From: Azolla caroliniana
Lineage: Eukaryota; Polypodiophyta
Length of the DNA stretch: 64,000 nt
NCBI GenBank assembly: GCA_043228905.1
Contig: JBHGNT010000003.1
Location: 12,586,001-12,650,000, forward strand
Direction of reading: 5' to 3'
Shown: in pieces, positions 17,526-29,135 of the stretch
Numbering within the stretch: the stretch's first letter is position 1
Layout of the letters: the number at the start of each line of letters is the position of its first letter
Position numbers and translations under genes: made by a program
The notes under the pieces: generated by a model
What the model saw: only the letters and a program-made list of their open reading frames with translations
The model's database searches: none
What the model was told of the DNA's origin: nothing

Positions 17526-17667
17526 TTGGATCTATGTATCAACGGAGTTAAACCCTCCTCGATGTCATTGGTGGAGCTCGGACCGGCGTATACCCTTTTG
17601 ATGGCCAATCGGGGGGTGGAGATGGTTGTCAGACACCTCCGAGCCTCACCTTCACTTAACGATTAAT
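17526..17667. other. Unrecognised spacer between copia C and element I
   Basis: About 140 bases with no recognisable coding or repeat signal; probably old host DNA or the decayed end of one of the flanking elements. Confidence 0.35.
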
Positions 17668-18079
17668 TGATTAATAAGCACAATATCTCTCTCACTCTCT
17701 CTCATAGACAATAGGAGTAATGAATATGTTTATTAAACCTCTTTGCTAAGAGGTCTAGCACCAACAAAGAAGAGAGATTAGTGTGCTCTAACTAAACACT
17801 TCATTACTCTCTCTTAAGATTAAGAGATACAAGGAGGAGAGGAAGCTTTAACTCTTAATCGATAGGGAGAACTTTACTAAAATGGAAGCACCACTACAAA
17901 GCCACCACAACTGTGGTTTATATAGTATTTTCATTTAGGGTTTGCCTCTTTCACACTTAGTTACCAATTAACTCCTTTTTCTCTTGCCATTTCTTCTTCA
18001 TAGTTTCTTTAGCCGTACTACTTCTTTGTTGATGCACTCTTTTTCGTGACTAATCATGGTGCAATCCAAACACTTAACA
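17668..18079 (-). repeat. 3' LTR of element I
   Basis: The minus strand begins TGTTAAGTGTTTGG at 18079, directly after a G-rich polypurine tract. A TATA-like CTATATAAACC lies near 17915-17925. The left limit (TGATTAATAAGC near 17668) is a best guess without a second LTR. Confidence 0.6.
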
Positions 18080-18095
18080 TCCCCCCCAACCTAAT
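18080..18095 (-). other. Polypurine tract of element I
   Basis: The minus strand reads TTAGGTTGGGGGGGA immediately before the LTR start, supporting the orientation and LTR limit. Confidence 0.7.
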
Positions 18096-19218
18096 GAGTG
18101 CACACTCCCGGGTGCACTATGGGAGGTGAGCTTGGGGCGTCGGGGGCGAGAAGGATGGAGTATGTTGGTTCGTTAGGGGGTGGTTGGTGGCGAAGATGGT
18201 GGCGAAGACGACAGATGTTGAGGGGAGGTAAGCGAATATCTTGCATTTGAGCAGTCGTCTTGAAGAAATCCTTATTGAGACGGGCGAGCCACGTTGATGT
18301 GTTGTAGCTGGTGAAGGAAGAGGGGGGGGTTCCTACCAAAACTAATGTAAGCAGGAAAGAAACGTGTGACAATCATCGTTTCAAAATCCCATTTATAGAT
18401 GGCGGGGAGAATGTTGACACGGGTCTAGAGGCCAACCAGTTGACGATGTGTTGGGCCTTTATTCAAATCGAAGGTGAGATCCTACGATGGGCGGCAACAC
18501 TGCTTGAACTCGGGGGTCTCGTAAGGAGGGGATTCGAGGAGAATTAACAACAATTGCAAAAAATGAATACTGGCTTGGATGGTTGGGTTAGGGACATCTG
18601 GGTATGTACGTAGGAAACGCCGCATGCCACATATCATCCCAGCTTCTGTCGGAGAGGTTGTAAGGGGCCGTGGGAACACGAGCTAGTTGAATTGTAGGGT
18701 AGGTAAACGTTCTTGAGCTGCCCGAAATTCATGCCACAACCAACGTTGTGGCAGTAGAAACAAAAAGGGTTTGTTCGCAATTCTAGAGGATGAAGGGCAA
18801 AGCACTCGCGGAATGACGGTTACTCGAACCACGGGAGAGTTGGATCCTTGGTGGCTCAAGTAGCGGGGCAACAACCGGTTGGTGCCAGCCTCGAGTTGAT
18901 GGGGGGTTGGCATTTGCCCAACTGGACATCTTATTTCGGTAAAGATGCAGATAGACGAAGATATTGGTTTGGGGTTCGGTGGCGACTTCAGGGTAGTAGG
19001 TTTAGAAGCGTGTAAGTAGGAGGGAAGGTCACATAAATCAAACTCCCAAGGGATGGGCGCTGCAGATAGGCTATCGAGGCGGGTGTCCCAACCCTCACCG
19101 TGTTCGATGTAGTCTAGAGTGGCTTGGAGGCCATGGGTGAGTTGGTAGTGGTCTACCAAGCCGGCATAGAATGTTGCAGTGTTGAATCGGGAACTCGTTT
19201 CATGGAGCAGTGGGGGGG
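18096..19218 (-). pseudogene. Element I: 3'-terminal reading frames, unknown product
   Basis: Between the accessory region and the 3' LTR there are minus-strand frames of 158 codons (18683-19159), 65 codons (18482-18679) and 93 codons (18091-18372), the first two separated by a single stop. Phrases such as GWDTRLDSLSAAPIPWEFDL and PQRWLWHEF suggest a once folded protein, but I do not recognise the family. Athila and Tat elements can carry extra 3' frames here. The region is cut at 19218 by copia D. Confidence 0.4.
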
Positions 19219-19646
19219 TGTTGAGCGAGCAAGCTCAACCGGATCCGGATCGGCTGAAGAAGCTTGAGCCGGATCGGCATTCAGAAGGATGAGCCGGATC
19301 GGGGAGACGGATCAGAGAGCCAGATTCAAGCGGGAACCGGAAGCCTAGTAGTAGCCTGGACTACTAGGTAATCATTGTCTCATAGTTAATGTCTGTCGCA
19401 CGTAGGAATATTGAAGTACCCGTTAATACTTTTGTCAGTCCTTTATGGACTTGTATAAATAGTGTTGTTTAGCACATTGTATGTACAGAGTTGTAGAGTT
19501 ATTTTGAAAACGTTTACATTCTGCTCTCTTTGTCTCTCCTATGTATACTCTCTTTATGTATTAAGCTTCTCCATTAAACCTCTTATTCTTTGTTGCTGTC
19601 CGGTTGAGCCGGTTCTGTCTAACGCTTCCACACGTTTACATTTACA
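19219..19646 (+). repeat. 5' LTR of copia D (428 bp)
   Basis: TGTTGAGCGAGC...TTTACATTTACA. TATA-like TTGTATAAATAGTG near 19452. A few substitutions separate it from the 3' LTR. Confidence 0.93.
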
Positions 19647-19661
19647 TGGTATCAGAGTGCC
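19647..19661 (+). other. Primer-binding site of copia D
   Basis: TGGTATCAGAGTGCC directly after the LTR, complementary to initiator tRNA-Met apart from its last bases. Confidence 0.88.
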
Positions 19662-19740
19662 AGGGTTGAGAACCTCTGCAGCCGACACTTGCTTCCGTAG
19701 AAGAACCCTAGAACTTAGTAACAATAGATAGAGAGAAGAT

Positions 19741-22700
19741 ATGGACAGAGGAATGGCAAGTTCACTTCCAATAGAGAAGCTCGACCAGAGCAACTACGCG
19801 TCCTGGTCATATAAAATGCACCAGTACCTACTGCGGCATGGATATTGGAGCTTCGTGGAAGGAACAAATGAAGTAGCACCGGAGCCGTCACACAAGGACT
19901 TCTTAGTATGGGAGCAAGGAGCGAGCCGAGTATTGTACTACCTCACGTCCTGTGTGCACGATCAGATGCTCGGCTACATCAAGGATGCAAAGATACTGAA
20001 GGAGGCCTAGGGAAATCTTAGGAAGATTTTCGCAGCGAGTACCACAACCCGTAAGTTGTAGCTCCGGCAAGAGCTGAACAACATCATGCAAAGAGACATG
20101 TCAGTTACGGATTACACCACCAAGATAAAGGAGATTTGCAACGTAGTCGGGTCCATCAATGTGACGGTGGACGAAGACAAGATGGTACAAATCTGCCTCG
20201 GTGGTCTAGCGCAAAGGTACGGGCCAATCCGGACAACGATCTGCACTCGGGAGAAACCATCGTCTTTCTTCGACTTGCAATCGATGCTGATGGTCGAAGA
20301 AAACCACACGAGTGGGTCAAGGACCACTCAATCGGACGACCGGATGCTGTACACGGAGATAGATCAGCCCCATGGACGTGGTGGACGAGGTGGTTCGGCA
20401 CGCAATGGAGGCGGCCGACAAGAGTAGAACTGAAGGCACAAAGATGGTGCCGACAGCAATTCCGGACCCTCCACAAGCAAGGGGAGTCAAAGTGGCGCCG
20501 GAAGCTGGCAAGGAAAAACCGACATGGAATGCTGGTACTGTGGCAAAAAGGGCTAGAGGGAAAGCGAGTGCTGGAAGAAGCACGTCGATTCGGACAAATC
20601 TGGATCCGGCAAGGCCGGCGGGGAAAACCGGCAAAGCTCGCACTACGCAGAAGGATCGGAAGGATCCAGAACCGGGAATACCGATAAAGGGCCAGTCTTC
20701 ATGATGACGCACAAGGCTAACTCGATGAAGAAGAATACTTCCAAATCGGAGGAAGTATGGTATGTTGATTTCAGAGCGTCCAACCACATGATGAGCCATG
20801 AAGAATGGTTCTCCTTTTTGGAAAAATCGGAACAACCGGGGATTGTCGAAACCTGAGACGACACCCCTCACCCTATTGGGCATGTTGGAGAAGTCCCTTT
20901 AAGCCATGTCGGACAAAAGGGGAAGCTGATGAACGTACTACACGTTTCGACAATCACAAAGAACCTGGTATCGGTCGGACAAATTGTCGACCAGGGGATG
21001 CAGGTGCGGTTTACGCACCTCGAGTGCTTCATCAAGGAAGAAGGCCGGATAATCGCGCAAGGGCGCAGAGACGGGAGGATGTTCATCCTCAACACCAATG
21101 ACGTTGGCACCGCTATGTTTGCGAAAGGGCAGAAGGTCGAATCGAACATTGACCTGTAGCACAAGCGGATCAACCACGTCAATTATCGAAGGCTTCAATA
21201 CCTGCAATCGAAACAAGTCGTTTTCGGTTGCCGAAATTTAGCGGCCGGAAAGCCGAAATTTGTGAAGCATGCCAACTTGGAAAGTAACACCGGATTCCAT
21301 TCCCCACCGAACGAAACCGGATCCGTAACAAGCTTGATCTAATACATTTGGATGTATGGGGACCAACACAAAACGTTAGTCTTGGCGGGAGTCGATACTT
21401 CCTTTCCTTCATCGACGACTACATCCGACACACATGGATCTACCTCATTGAGAGGAAGAGCGAAGTCTTCAAATGTTTCCGAAACCTTCAAAGTTTAGTT
21501 GAATGGGAAATAGAGAGGAAGATCAAGTGCATGCGGTTAGATGGCGGAAAAGAATACTTTTCTAATTCAGCAGTTATCTGCAGCAGAACGGAATTCGGAG
21601 AGAATTCAGCTGCAGATACAAACCGGAGCAAAAAGGTGTGACCGAAAGGAAGAATCGGTTGATTGTCGATGCGGCAAGGGCAATGCTGGAGGAGAAGAGC
21701 ATGCCCCATTTCTACTGGGCTGAGGCGGTCTGGACGACCGTCTACATCCAAAACCGGATCGGTGACAAGGTGTCAGCACATGAGCTGTATTTCGGGCAAA
21801 AGTCGAATTTGAGACACCTTTGGATATTCGGTAGCATAGCATATGTGCATGTACCGGATGAGAAGCGGAGGAAGCTGGATCTGAAGTCGGAGAAGTGCAT
21901 CCTAGTCGGCTACTCGCATGAGCAAAAGGGGTATAAGTGCTATAACCCCTGGACTAAGCAGGTGCGAGTAAGCTGAGATGTCGAGTTTGATGAGACGGCA
22001 TCATGGTACTCCTTACCGATTCCAACTCCCGACGACGACCCAATTCCGGAAGATGAGGCTAGTAAGCCCGAGTAGGTCCAGATAGAAGATGACGATCTTG
22101 AGACTCTAGAAGAGAGTCCAATCTCATTCCGACTAAGTGGACCAAATGAGCGGCTGAGTCGGGATGACCAGTCGGATGAGGAACTGGCGAGTAGTGGAGA
22201 CTCTGCCGTGCTCTCCCCGCGCAAGGAACCGAAGAGGCAGTTCATGTGCAAGGAGAAGGGGAAGAAGAAGATGTCGGAATACGAAACCGGAAACGTTGAG
22301 TCAGATCAGAGCGAATCCAACTCCGGAAAGGATGAAGGCGGATCTTTGGGAACGAAGTCTGAACCGGCCAAGAAGGGCCCCAAACCGGGTAACGACAAGT
22401 TACGTTGGTCTTCCCGCCTGAAGAACCCCGTTACATGGTATGGGTACAATGAGTACATGGCGCATGACTATGTGTACATGACCAAAGTGACGGAAGTGTG
22501 TGAACCGGAGAGCTACGCAAAAGTGGCAAAGGACGCAAATTGGCGTGCCGCTATGGAGGAAGAAATGCGGGCACTCGATGCCAACGACACATGGGACCTC
22601 GTTGATCCTCCCCGACATTGTAAACCAATCGGTTGCAAATGGGTGTACAAGGTAAAGTACAATGTTGACGGTTCGGTTAACCGGTACAAGGCCCGGATAG

Positions 22701-24001
22701 TCGCGAAGGGATACGCACACACCCACGGAATCGACTATGATGAAATATTCGCTCCGGTAGCGAAGATGACAATGGTTCGTATGGTACTGGCAAATGCTGC
22801 GGCAAGGGGGTGGCATCTTCTCCAAATGGACGTGAAGAATGTGTTTCTTCAAGGTGACCTTGAAGATCAGGTCTATATGATCCAGCCTCCCAGATTTCAG
22901 CTGGAGATGAACAAGTTGGCGGTGGCGGGCTTAAGAAGTTGCTTTACGGTCTGAAACAAGCTCATCGAGCTTGGAATGCGAATATCACGCACCGGTTGCG
23001 TAAGATGGGGTTTGTGACCTCTAAATCAAACTCATCGTTGTTCTTCCCGCAAGGTTCGGATGGTCCGGTTTGCATCCTACTTTATGTTGATGATTTAGTC
23101 ATCACTGGACCCGGACTCAATGAAATTGGTTGAGTAAAGTCCTAGTTGTCAGACGCATTTGAAATGAAGGACCTGTGGGACCTTAATTATTTTCTTGGGA
23201 TCGAGGTGGTTCGAACCCCCGATGGCATATTGGTCTCACAACGACACTATGTGTTGAATATGCTGTACAAGTTCGGCATGACAGAATGCCGACCTGTCTC
23301 CACACCCCTAGACCGGAACTAGAAGCTTTATCCCAACTCCGGACCAACCTGCGATGAGAAATGGTTCCAACAAGTTGTCGAAAGCATGATATACTTGACA
23401 ATCACTCGACCCAACATTAGTTATTCGGTCAGTGTGATCAGCCAATTCATGCAGAAGCCAACCGTGGAGCACCTTCAGTGCGCACATCGAATATTGCGGT
23501 ATTGGAGCGACACGAAGGACCAGGGACTGTTATACCGGCATGGTATAATCGAAGATCTCGTCGGATATACAGATGCCGACTGGGGCAGTGATGCATCGGG
23601 TCGCCGATCCAACTCTGGTTACATGTTTTCTCTAGGTAGCGTGACTGTTGGGTGGAGCAGCAAAAAGTAGCCAATAGTGGCTCTGTCGAGCACTGAGGCT
23701 GAGTATCAGGGCACTACCAATGCAACCTGTGAAGCCATTTGGCTTCGGAGACTGCTATGAGATCTCCAGATTGAGGTGCCGACCCCGATCCTAATCTACT
23801 GCGACACATGAGCAGCATACAGCTCGCCAAGAACCCCGTGTTCCATGCTCGGACGAAGCACATAGAAGTCCACTATCACTTTGTGCGTGAGAGGGTTTTG
23901 AGTGGTGAAGTTGAACTTCGGTATGTTCAGACGGATCGGCAAGTTGCCGATATCTTCACCAAACCACTCGGATCGGACAAGTTACAACACTTCAACAAAA
24001 T
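19741..24001 (+). pseudogene. Copia D gag-pol pseudogene
   Basis: Starts at ATG 19741 (MDRGMASSLPIEKLDQSNYA). Gag runs to about 20430 with stops after LKEA (20008) and KL (20058), then a frameshift; a knuckle remnant CWYCGKKG is near 20530. The protease motif is changed from DSGA to DFRA (20770). Integrase pieces follow (21348-21976) with frameshifts. RT is at 22500-23130, with KARIVAKGYAHTHGIDYDE and an intact YVDD near 23085. RNase H (23386-23990) contains LVGYTDADWGSD, ALSSTEAEYQG and TKHIEVHYHFV. At least ten disabling changes; it cannot mobilise itself. Its closest copies here are F1 and F2. Confidence 0.92.
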
Positions 24002-24424
24002 TCTTGGTGTTCAACATCTCGACGTGCCGCACTTGAGGAGGAGAAAAGGAAAGGGAAAGGATGGCACTGGACAAGGAGCCAGAGAGGAAGAAAGAACCAA
24101 CAAAAGGGGAGACAAGAGGAATAAGGAAGTCGAGTCGACGAAGGAAGTCGGCACATCCGAACAAGTCGGAACGAGCGGTAGTGGCGACAGAGTCAAGAAG
24201 GATAGAGCTGACGAGGAGGAGAAGGCCAAGACCCGGACATGGTCTGATATGGTGAAGGGCCTGAAACCGGAAGACGAGTTGGAGAACACCGACTCGGACA
24301 AGAGCTAGAACGAATCGAAGGAAACCGATTCGGTTCAAGATTCGGAGAAGCCAGATAAACTAAAGGCCAAGCGGACATGGACGCAATGGAAGTCGACGCC
24401 AACACGAAGGAACTGACGGGTCGA
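24002..24424 (+). pseudogene. Charged C-terminal tail of the copia D polyprotein
   Basis: After the normal RNase H end (IADIFTKPLGSDKLQHF..LGVQHLDVPHLR) the frame continues about 140 codons, rich in K, E, R and D, with MVKGLKPEDELENTDSDKS near its end, and stops just before the polypurine tract. F1 (49084-49512) and F2 (50770-51130) carry homologous tails (VKGLKEDKSETTDSDKSWNE). No fold is recognised; the copia A/E lineage lacks it. Confidence 0.7.
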
Positions 24425-24654
24425 CAAGCGCCGGAGTCGCAGCAGTGAAGGAGCTGAAATGGGTCTATTGAACAGACAAGCAAGCCGACTGAGGAGGTCG
24501 AGGCGCGTAGTACCGATCAAGTCGCAGGAAGTGGAACCAGACCGGACGAGGAGCGCAAGGAAGGCGTGACGACACCAGAAGGAGTTAGGTGGAAGGACCG
24601 GTTGCCACAGATACTAACACCATGATCCGACCTCAAGTTGAGCTTGAGGGGGAG

Positions 24655-25083
24655 TGTTGAGCAAGCAAGCTCAACTGGATCCGGATCGGCTGAAGAAGCA
24701 TAAGTCGGATCGACATTCGGAAGGATGAGCCGGATCGGGGAGACGGATCAGAGAGCCAGATTCGAGCGGGAACCGGAAGCCTAGTAGTAGCCTAGACTAC
24801 TAGGTAATCATTGTCTCGTAGTTAGTGTCAATCGCACGTAGGAATATTGAAGTACCCGTCAATACTTCTGTCAGTCCTTTATGGACTTGTATAAATAGTG
24901 ATGTTTAGCACGTTGTACGTACAGAGTTGTAGAGTTATTTTGAGAAATGTTTACGTTCTGCTCTCTTTGTCTCTCCAGTGTATACTCTGTGTGTGTATTA
25001 AACTTCTCCATTAAACCTCTTCTTCTCTATTGCTATCCGGTGGAGCCGGTTCTGTCTAACACTTCTACACGTTTACATTTACA
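24655..25083 (+). repeat. 3' LTR of copia D (429 bp)
   Basis: Follows the polypurine tract (GAGCTTGAGGGGGAG) and ends TTTACATTTACA before the second GGGGG target copy. Confidence 0.93.
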
Positions 25084-25088
25084 GGGGG

Positions 25089-25148
25089 TGGTGATGATGG
25101 GAGGTGGGAGTTGTTGGTGGATCATGAGGCGGGTGAGGGGGTGGTTGA
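25089..25148 (-). other. 60-bp piece of element I between nested D and E
   Basis: G-rich on the plus strand (proline/histidine-rich if read on the minus strand, as in the 30967-31287 part). It shows that D and E inserted 60 bp apart into the same host. Confidence 0.75.
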
Positions 25149-25428
25149 TGACGAGAAAAATGCGGAATAATCTCCGGCAACAACCGAAGGGAAATCACTT
25201 GATACAATCGAACACAGAAGAAATAGGAATGGAGGTAAGTGCACGAACAGAAAAGAGAGAATGCACAGGATGTTAACGTGGAAAACCCTGAGAGGGAAAA
25301 ACCACAGGAGTCCACAGACTCCAAACTATCACTATATCAAGATTACAACAATGGGGCATAGAGGCAACAACCTCTTGCTCCCTCTCTTAGCCTCGCGGCG
25401 ATTACAACAGAGACACGATCACTGTGTG

Positions 25429-25468
<40 letters not shown>

Positions 25469-25813
25469 GCACTGTACAGGAGTTACAACAACTCACACAC
25501 TAAGTTTGCCCTAAGTCATATTTATCGGCTATTTACAAATATAGCCCCAATGGACTCTCAGAAACACATTTACGAATATGTCCCTTAATCCGGTGAGCAC
25601 TCCTCACCGGGCCTGGATCATCCGGCTCTTGTCGGGCACTCGTCATCCGGTTCTCACCAGGCCTTCACCATCCGGCTCTTGCCGGGCACTCGTCATCCGG
25701 TTCTCACCGGGTCTTCACCATCCGGCTCTTGCCGGGCACTCCACATCCGGTTTTCACCGGGTCTTCCGTTGCCGGGTACTCCTATCCCATCCGGAGGGAT
25801 CTGTTTCCTAACA
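25149..25813 (-). repeat. 3' LTR of copia E (665 bp)
   Basis: 51 bp longer than the 5' LTR because of a longer CT run (25433-25465) and one extra CCGG-type repeat unit. The polypurine tract AACTCCCCCTTCAC (inverted) follows at 25814-25827. Confidence 0.92.
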
Positions 25814-25837
25814 AACTCCCCCTTCACTCTGGCATGG

Positions 25838-28800
25838 GATGTCTTACTAGTCCGATCCGCTTCCGACATGCATCCAACTTGTCGGGTATTAGCACTTTGG
25901 TCAGCATATCTGACCCGTTTTCGGCCGTGTGGATCTTCATCAGCGCGAACTCTCGATCTTCTACTCGCTCCCAGATCCAGTGATACCTACGCTGGATGTG
26001 CTTCGTCTTGGAATGGTACACTGCGTTCTTAGCAAGGTGGATGGCACTTTGACTGTCGCAATAGAGCCGATATTCACCTTGCCAGATACTGAGCTCTCCG
26101 ATGAAGTTTTTCATCCATAATATTTCCTTGCCGGCTTCCACAACCGCCATGTACTCCGCCTCCGTGGTTGACAACGCAACCGTCTTCTACAACCTCGACT
26201 GCCACGAAACAACTCCCCCTACATATGTCATTACATACCCGGATGAAGACCGGTTGGTATCCACATCAGCCGACATATCTGAATCGGTAAAACCATCAAG
26301 TTGAGGTTTACCGGAGCCGAATCGGAGACACATATTCGAAGTGCCCTTCAAGTACAAGAGTATCCATTTGACCGCGTTCCAGTGCTTCTTGCCAGGATTG
26401 CTCATAAACCGGCTCACCACTCCGACTGCATATCCAATATCCGATCGAGTACAACCATTGCGTACATTAAGCTCCCAACGACAAAGGCATATGGAACCTT
26501 CATCATATCCGCCTTCTCTGCTTTCGTCTTCAGGCTTTGCTTACCGGATAATTTGCAGTTTGCCGGGAGTGTCGATCCGACCGGTTTCGCTTCTAACATG
26601 TTGAACCGCTGAAGCACCTTTGTCACGTATTTCTCCTGTGACAGCCACAATTGCTTCTTTGACCGGTCCCGGATGATGTGCATCCCCAACATCTATCTTG
26701 CCGGACCCAAGTCTTTCATTGAGAAAGTTCGGTTGAGAGCCTTCTTCAACATCCATACTTTGACTTGGTCTCGTCCGATGATCAACATGTTGTCCACGTA
26801 CAGAAGGAGTATCAGGAAGTCGCCTCCTTCGAACTTCTTCACAAACACGCAGTGATCGGCCTGCGTCTTGTGGTACCCTTGATCGATCATGAAGGAGTCG
26901 AACTTCCGGTACCATTGTCGAGGAGCTTGCTTCAGTCCGTACAGGCTCTTCTTCAACCGGCAAACTAGGTGCTCCTTCCCTTTCTCCACGAATCCTTCCG
27001 GTTGCTGCATGTAGATCTCCTCTTCGAGGTCACCGTGAAGGAATGTCGTCTTCACGTCTAGCTGCTCTACCTCGAGGTCCATACTTGCCGCTATACTTAG
27101 CACCGTCCGGATGGAGGTCATCTTTACTACCAGGGCAAATATCTCGTCGAAGTCCACGCCCTTCTTCTGCTGGAACCCCTTCACCACGATCCTAGCTTTG
27201 TATCTCGGGGGGTTGCCGACATCTCCTAATTTCAACTTGTACACCCACTTATTTCGGAGTGCCCGCTTTTCTTTTGGCAACTCCACCAATTCGTACGTAT
27301 GGTTCTCATGGAGGGAATCTATCTCATCCTGCATGGCACTTAACCATTTGCGGCTGTGGGTGTCATCCTTCGCTTCTTCAAAGCTTTCTGGCTCCCCCTC
27401 ATCGGTCAGTAGCACATGCTCTGCGTCCGGAAATCTTCGGGGGGGCCTTCTCTCTCTGAGAGGATATCTCCGTCTTTGACCTTCGGCAACCGGCTCCACT
27501 ATTTGTTCTTCATCCGAATCCGATTCGGGTTCTTGGCCGGTTCCAGTTTCACCTATTCCTTCTTCTTCGGCCTGTCTTGTCTCCTTACTGTCACCGGCCG
27601 GTTCGTCCAGTGCTAACCGGTCTCTTGCCGGTTGGGTCTGCTCATCGTAGAATTGATCCTTACCGGTCGATTCGGAGTTCATTATCTTCTTCTCCGACTC
27701 CCAGTCGGCGAGTGTCTTATCCTCCATGAAGATAATATCCCGACTCCGGAATACTTTCTGGTTGACCGGGTCCCACACTCGGTAGCCAAACTCATCGTTG
27801 CCGTAACCGAGGAATATGCATGGCTGGGTCTTTGGATCTAACTTTCCTCTTCGGTCCTTAGCTACATGCACGTATGCAAGACACCCGAATACCTTCAGAT
27901 GCCGGTTCCAGTTTCACCTATTCCTTCTTCTTCGGCCTGTCTTGTCTCCTTACTGTCACCGGCCGGTTCGTCCAGTGCTAACCGGTCTCTTGCCGGTTGG
28001 GTCTGCTCATCGTAGAATTGATCCTTACCGGTCGATTCGGAGTTCATTATCTTCTTCTCCGACTCCCAGTCGGCGAGTGTCTTATCCTCCATGAAGATAA
28101 TATCCCGACTCCGGAATACTTTCTGGTTGACCGGGTCCCACACTCGGTAGCCAAACTCATCGTTGCCGTAACCGAGGAATATGCATGGCTGGGTCTTTGG
28201 ATCTAACTTTCCTCTTCGGTCCTTAGCTACATGCACGTATGCAAGACACCCGAATACCTTCAGATGCCGGTAGGACACTTTCTTACCGGTCCAAACTCTC
28301 TGTGGCGTGTCTCCGTCCAAGGGTACTGAGGGTGATCTGTTTATCAGATATGTCACCGTCGATAGTGCTTCAACCCAAAACTTCTTGGGTAGTTTTGCAT
28401 GCGCTAGCATACTCCGAACCCTCTCCATTATGGTCTGGTTCATCCTCTCAGCCAGCCCGTTTAGTTCCGGCGTCTTCGGCACGGTAAATTCGAGCCGGAT
28501 TCCCTTCGAGCGACAGTACTCCTCGAACTGCCCCCGGTATTCACCTCCGTTATCTGCTTGAACCGCCTTCAGCTTTCGGGCCGGTTTCTCTTTCCACTCT
28601 CGTGTGGAGCTCTTTGAAGACGGATAGCACCTGATCCTTCGTCTTCAACGGTGTGGCCCACAACTTCTGGCTGTGGTCATCTATGAACGTCACGAAGTAC
28701 TGCGATCCTGCATGTGACTTTGTGTCCACTTGACACACATCAGTATGCACCAACTCCAGTGGTGCATTACGTCTCATCGGTGGCCTCGATCGGAAGGAGG

Positions 28801-29135
28801 TCCGATTTTGTTTACCAGCCAGACTATCAGTTCACTTCTCCAAGTGCACGTTCTTCACTGGAATGAGGTTGTTGTTTGCAAGCCTCTTCATCCCCTTCTC
28901 GCTCATGTGACACAACCTCTTGTGCCACAACTCACCAGCAGTGTCGGAAGCCGCGTTCACTTCCTCCGGACATAACCGGGCATTCATCAAGTACAACGTG
29001 TTGACCTTCTGGGCCCAAGCCACAATCAGGCTCCCTTTGCTGAACTTCATAACACCATTCCGGATGCTACCCGTGTAGCCTTCATCATCTAGCTGACCGA
29101 CTGATATCAGGTTCAGACGAACCTCCGGTACGTGT
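25838..29135 (-). pseudogene. Copia E pol pseudogene (IN-RT-RNase H)
   Basis: Minus-strand pol remains after the stop at 29135. Integrase HHCC (KRLCHMSEKG, 28920) and core VTFIDDHSQKLW (28690), then a frameshift near 28570; PELNGLAERMN follows. The 365-bp duplication (27541-28270) shifts the frame by two, so RT (26693-27540) is out of phase with integrase. RT has QQKKGVDFDEIFA, and the active site reads YVDN instead of YVDD (about 26785-26796). Another frameshift near 26430 precedes RNase H (GFTDSDMSADVDT, ALSTTEAEYMA). Ends HPMPE at 25838. Not functional. Confidence 0.92.
27541..28270 (-). repeat. Exact 365-bp tandem duplication in the copia E linker
   Basis: 27541-27905 and 27906-28270 look identical. 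Each covers the end of integrase (from HLKVFGCLAYVHV) through SRDIIFMEDKTLADWE to the acidic linker (GETGTG). Both outer ends carry GCCGG (27536-27540 and 28266-28270), a microhomology fitting replication slippage. Confidence 0.95.

Larger units (their letters stand above)
19219..25083 (+). mobile_element. Copia D: complete but inactivated element
   Basis: A 5865-bp plus-strand Ty1/copia element. LTRs are at 19219-19646 and 24655-25083; the target duplication GGGGG is at 19214-19218 and 25084-25088; the tRNA-Met primer site is at 19647 and the polypurine tract before 24655. Many stops and frameshifts in gag-pol. It lies in the 3' region of element I. It belongs to a lineage (D, F1, F2, C) that differs from A/E and has a long charged tail after RNase H. 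Confidence 0.95.
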
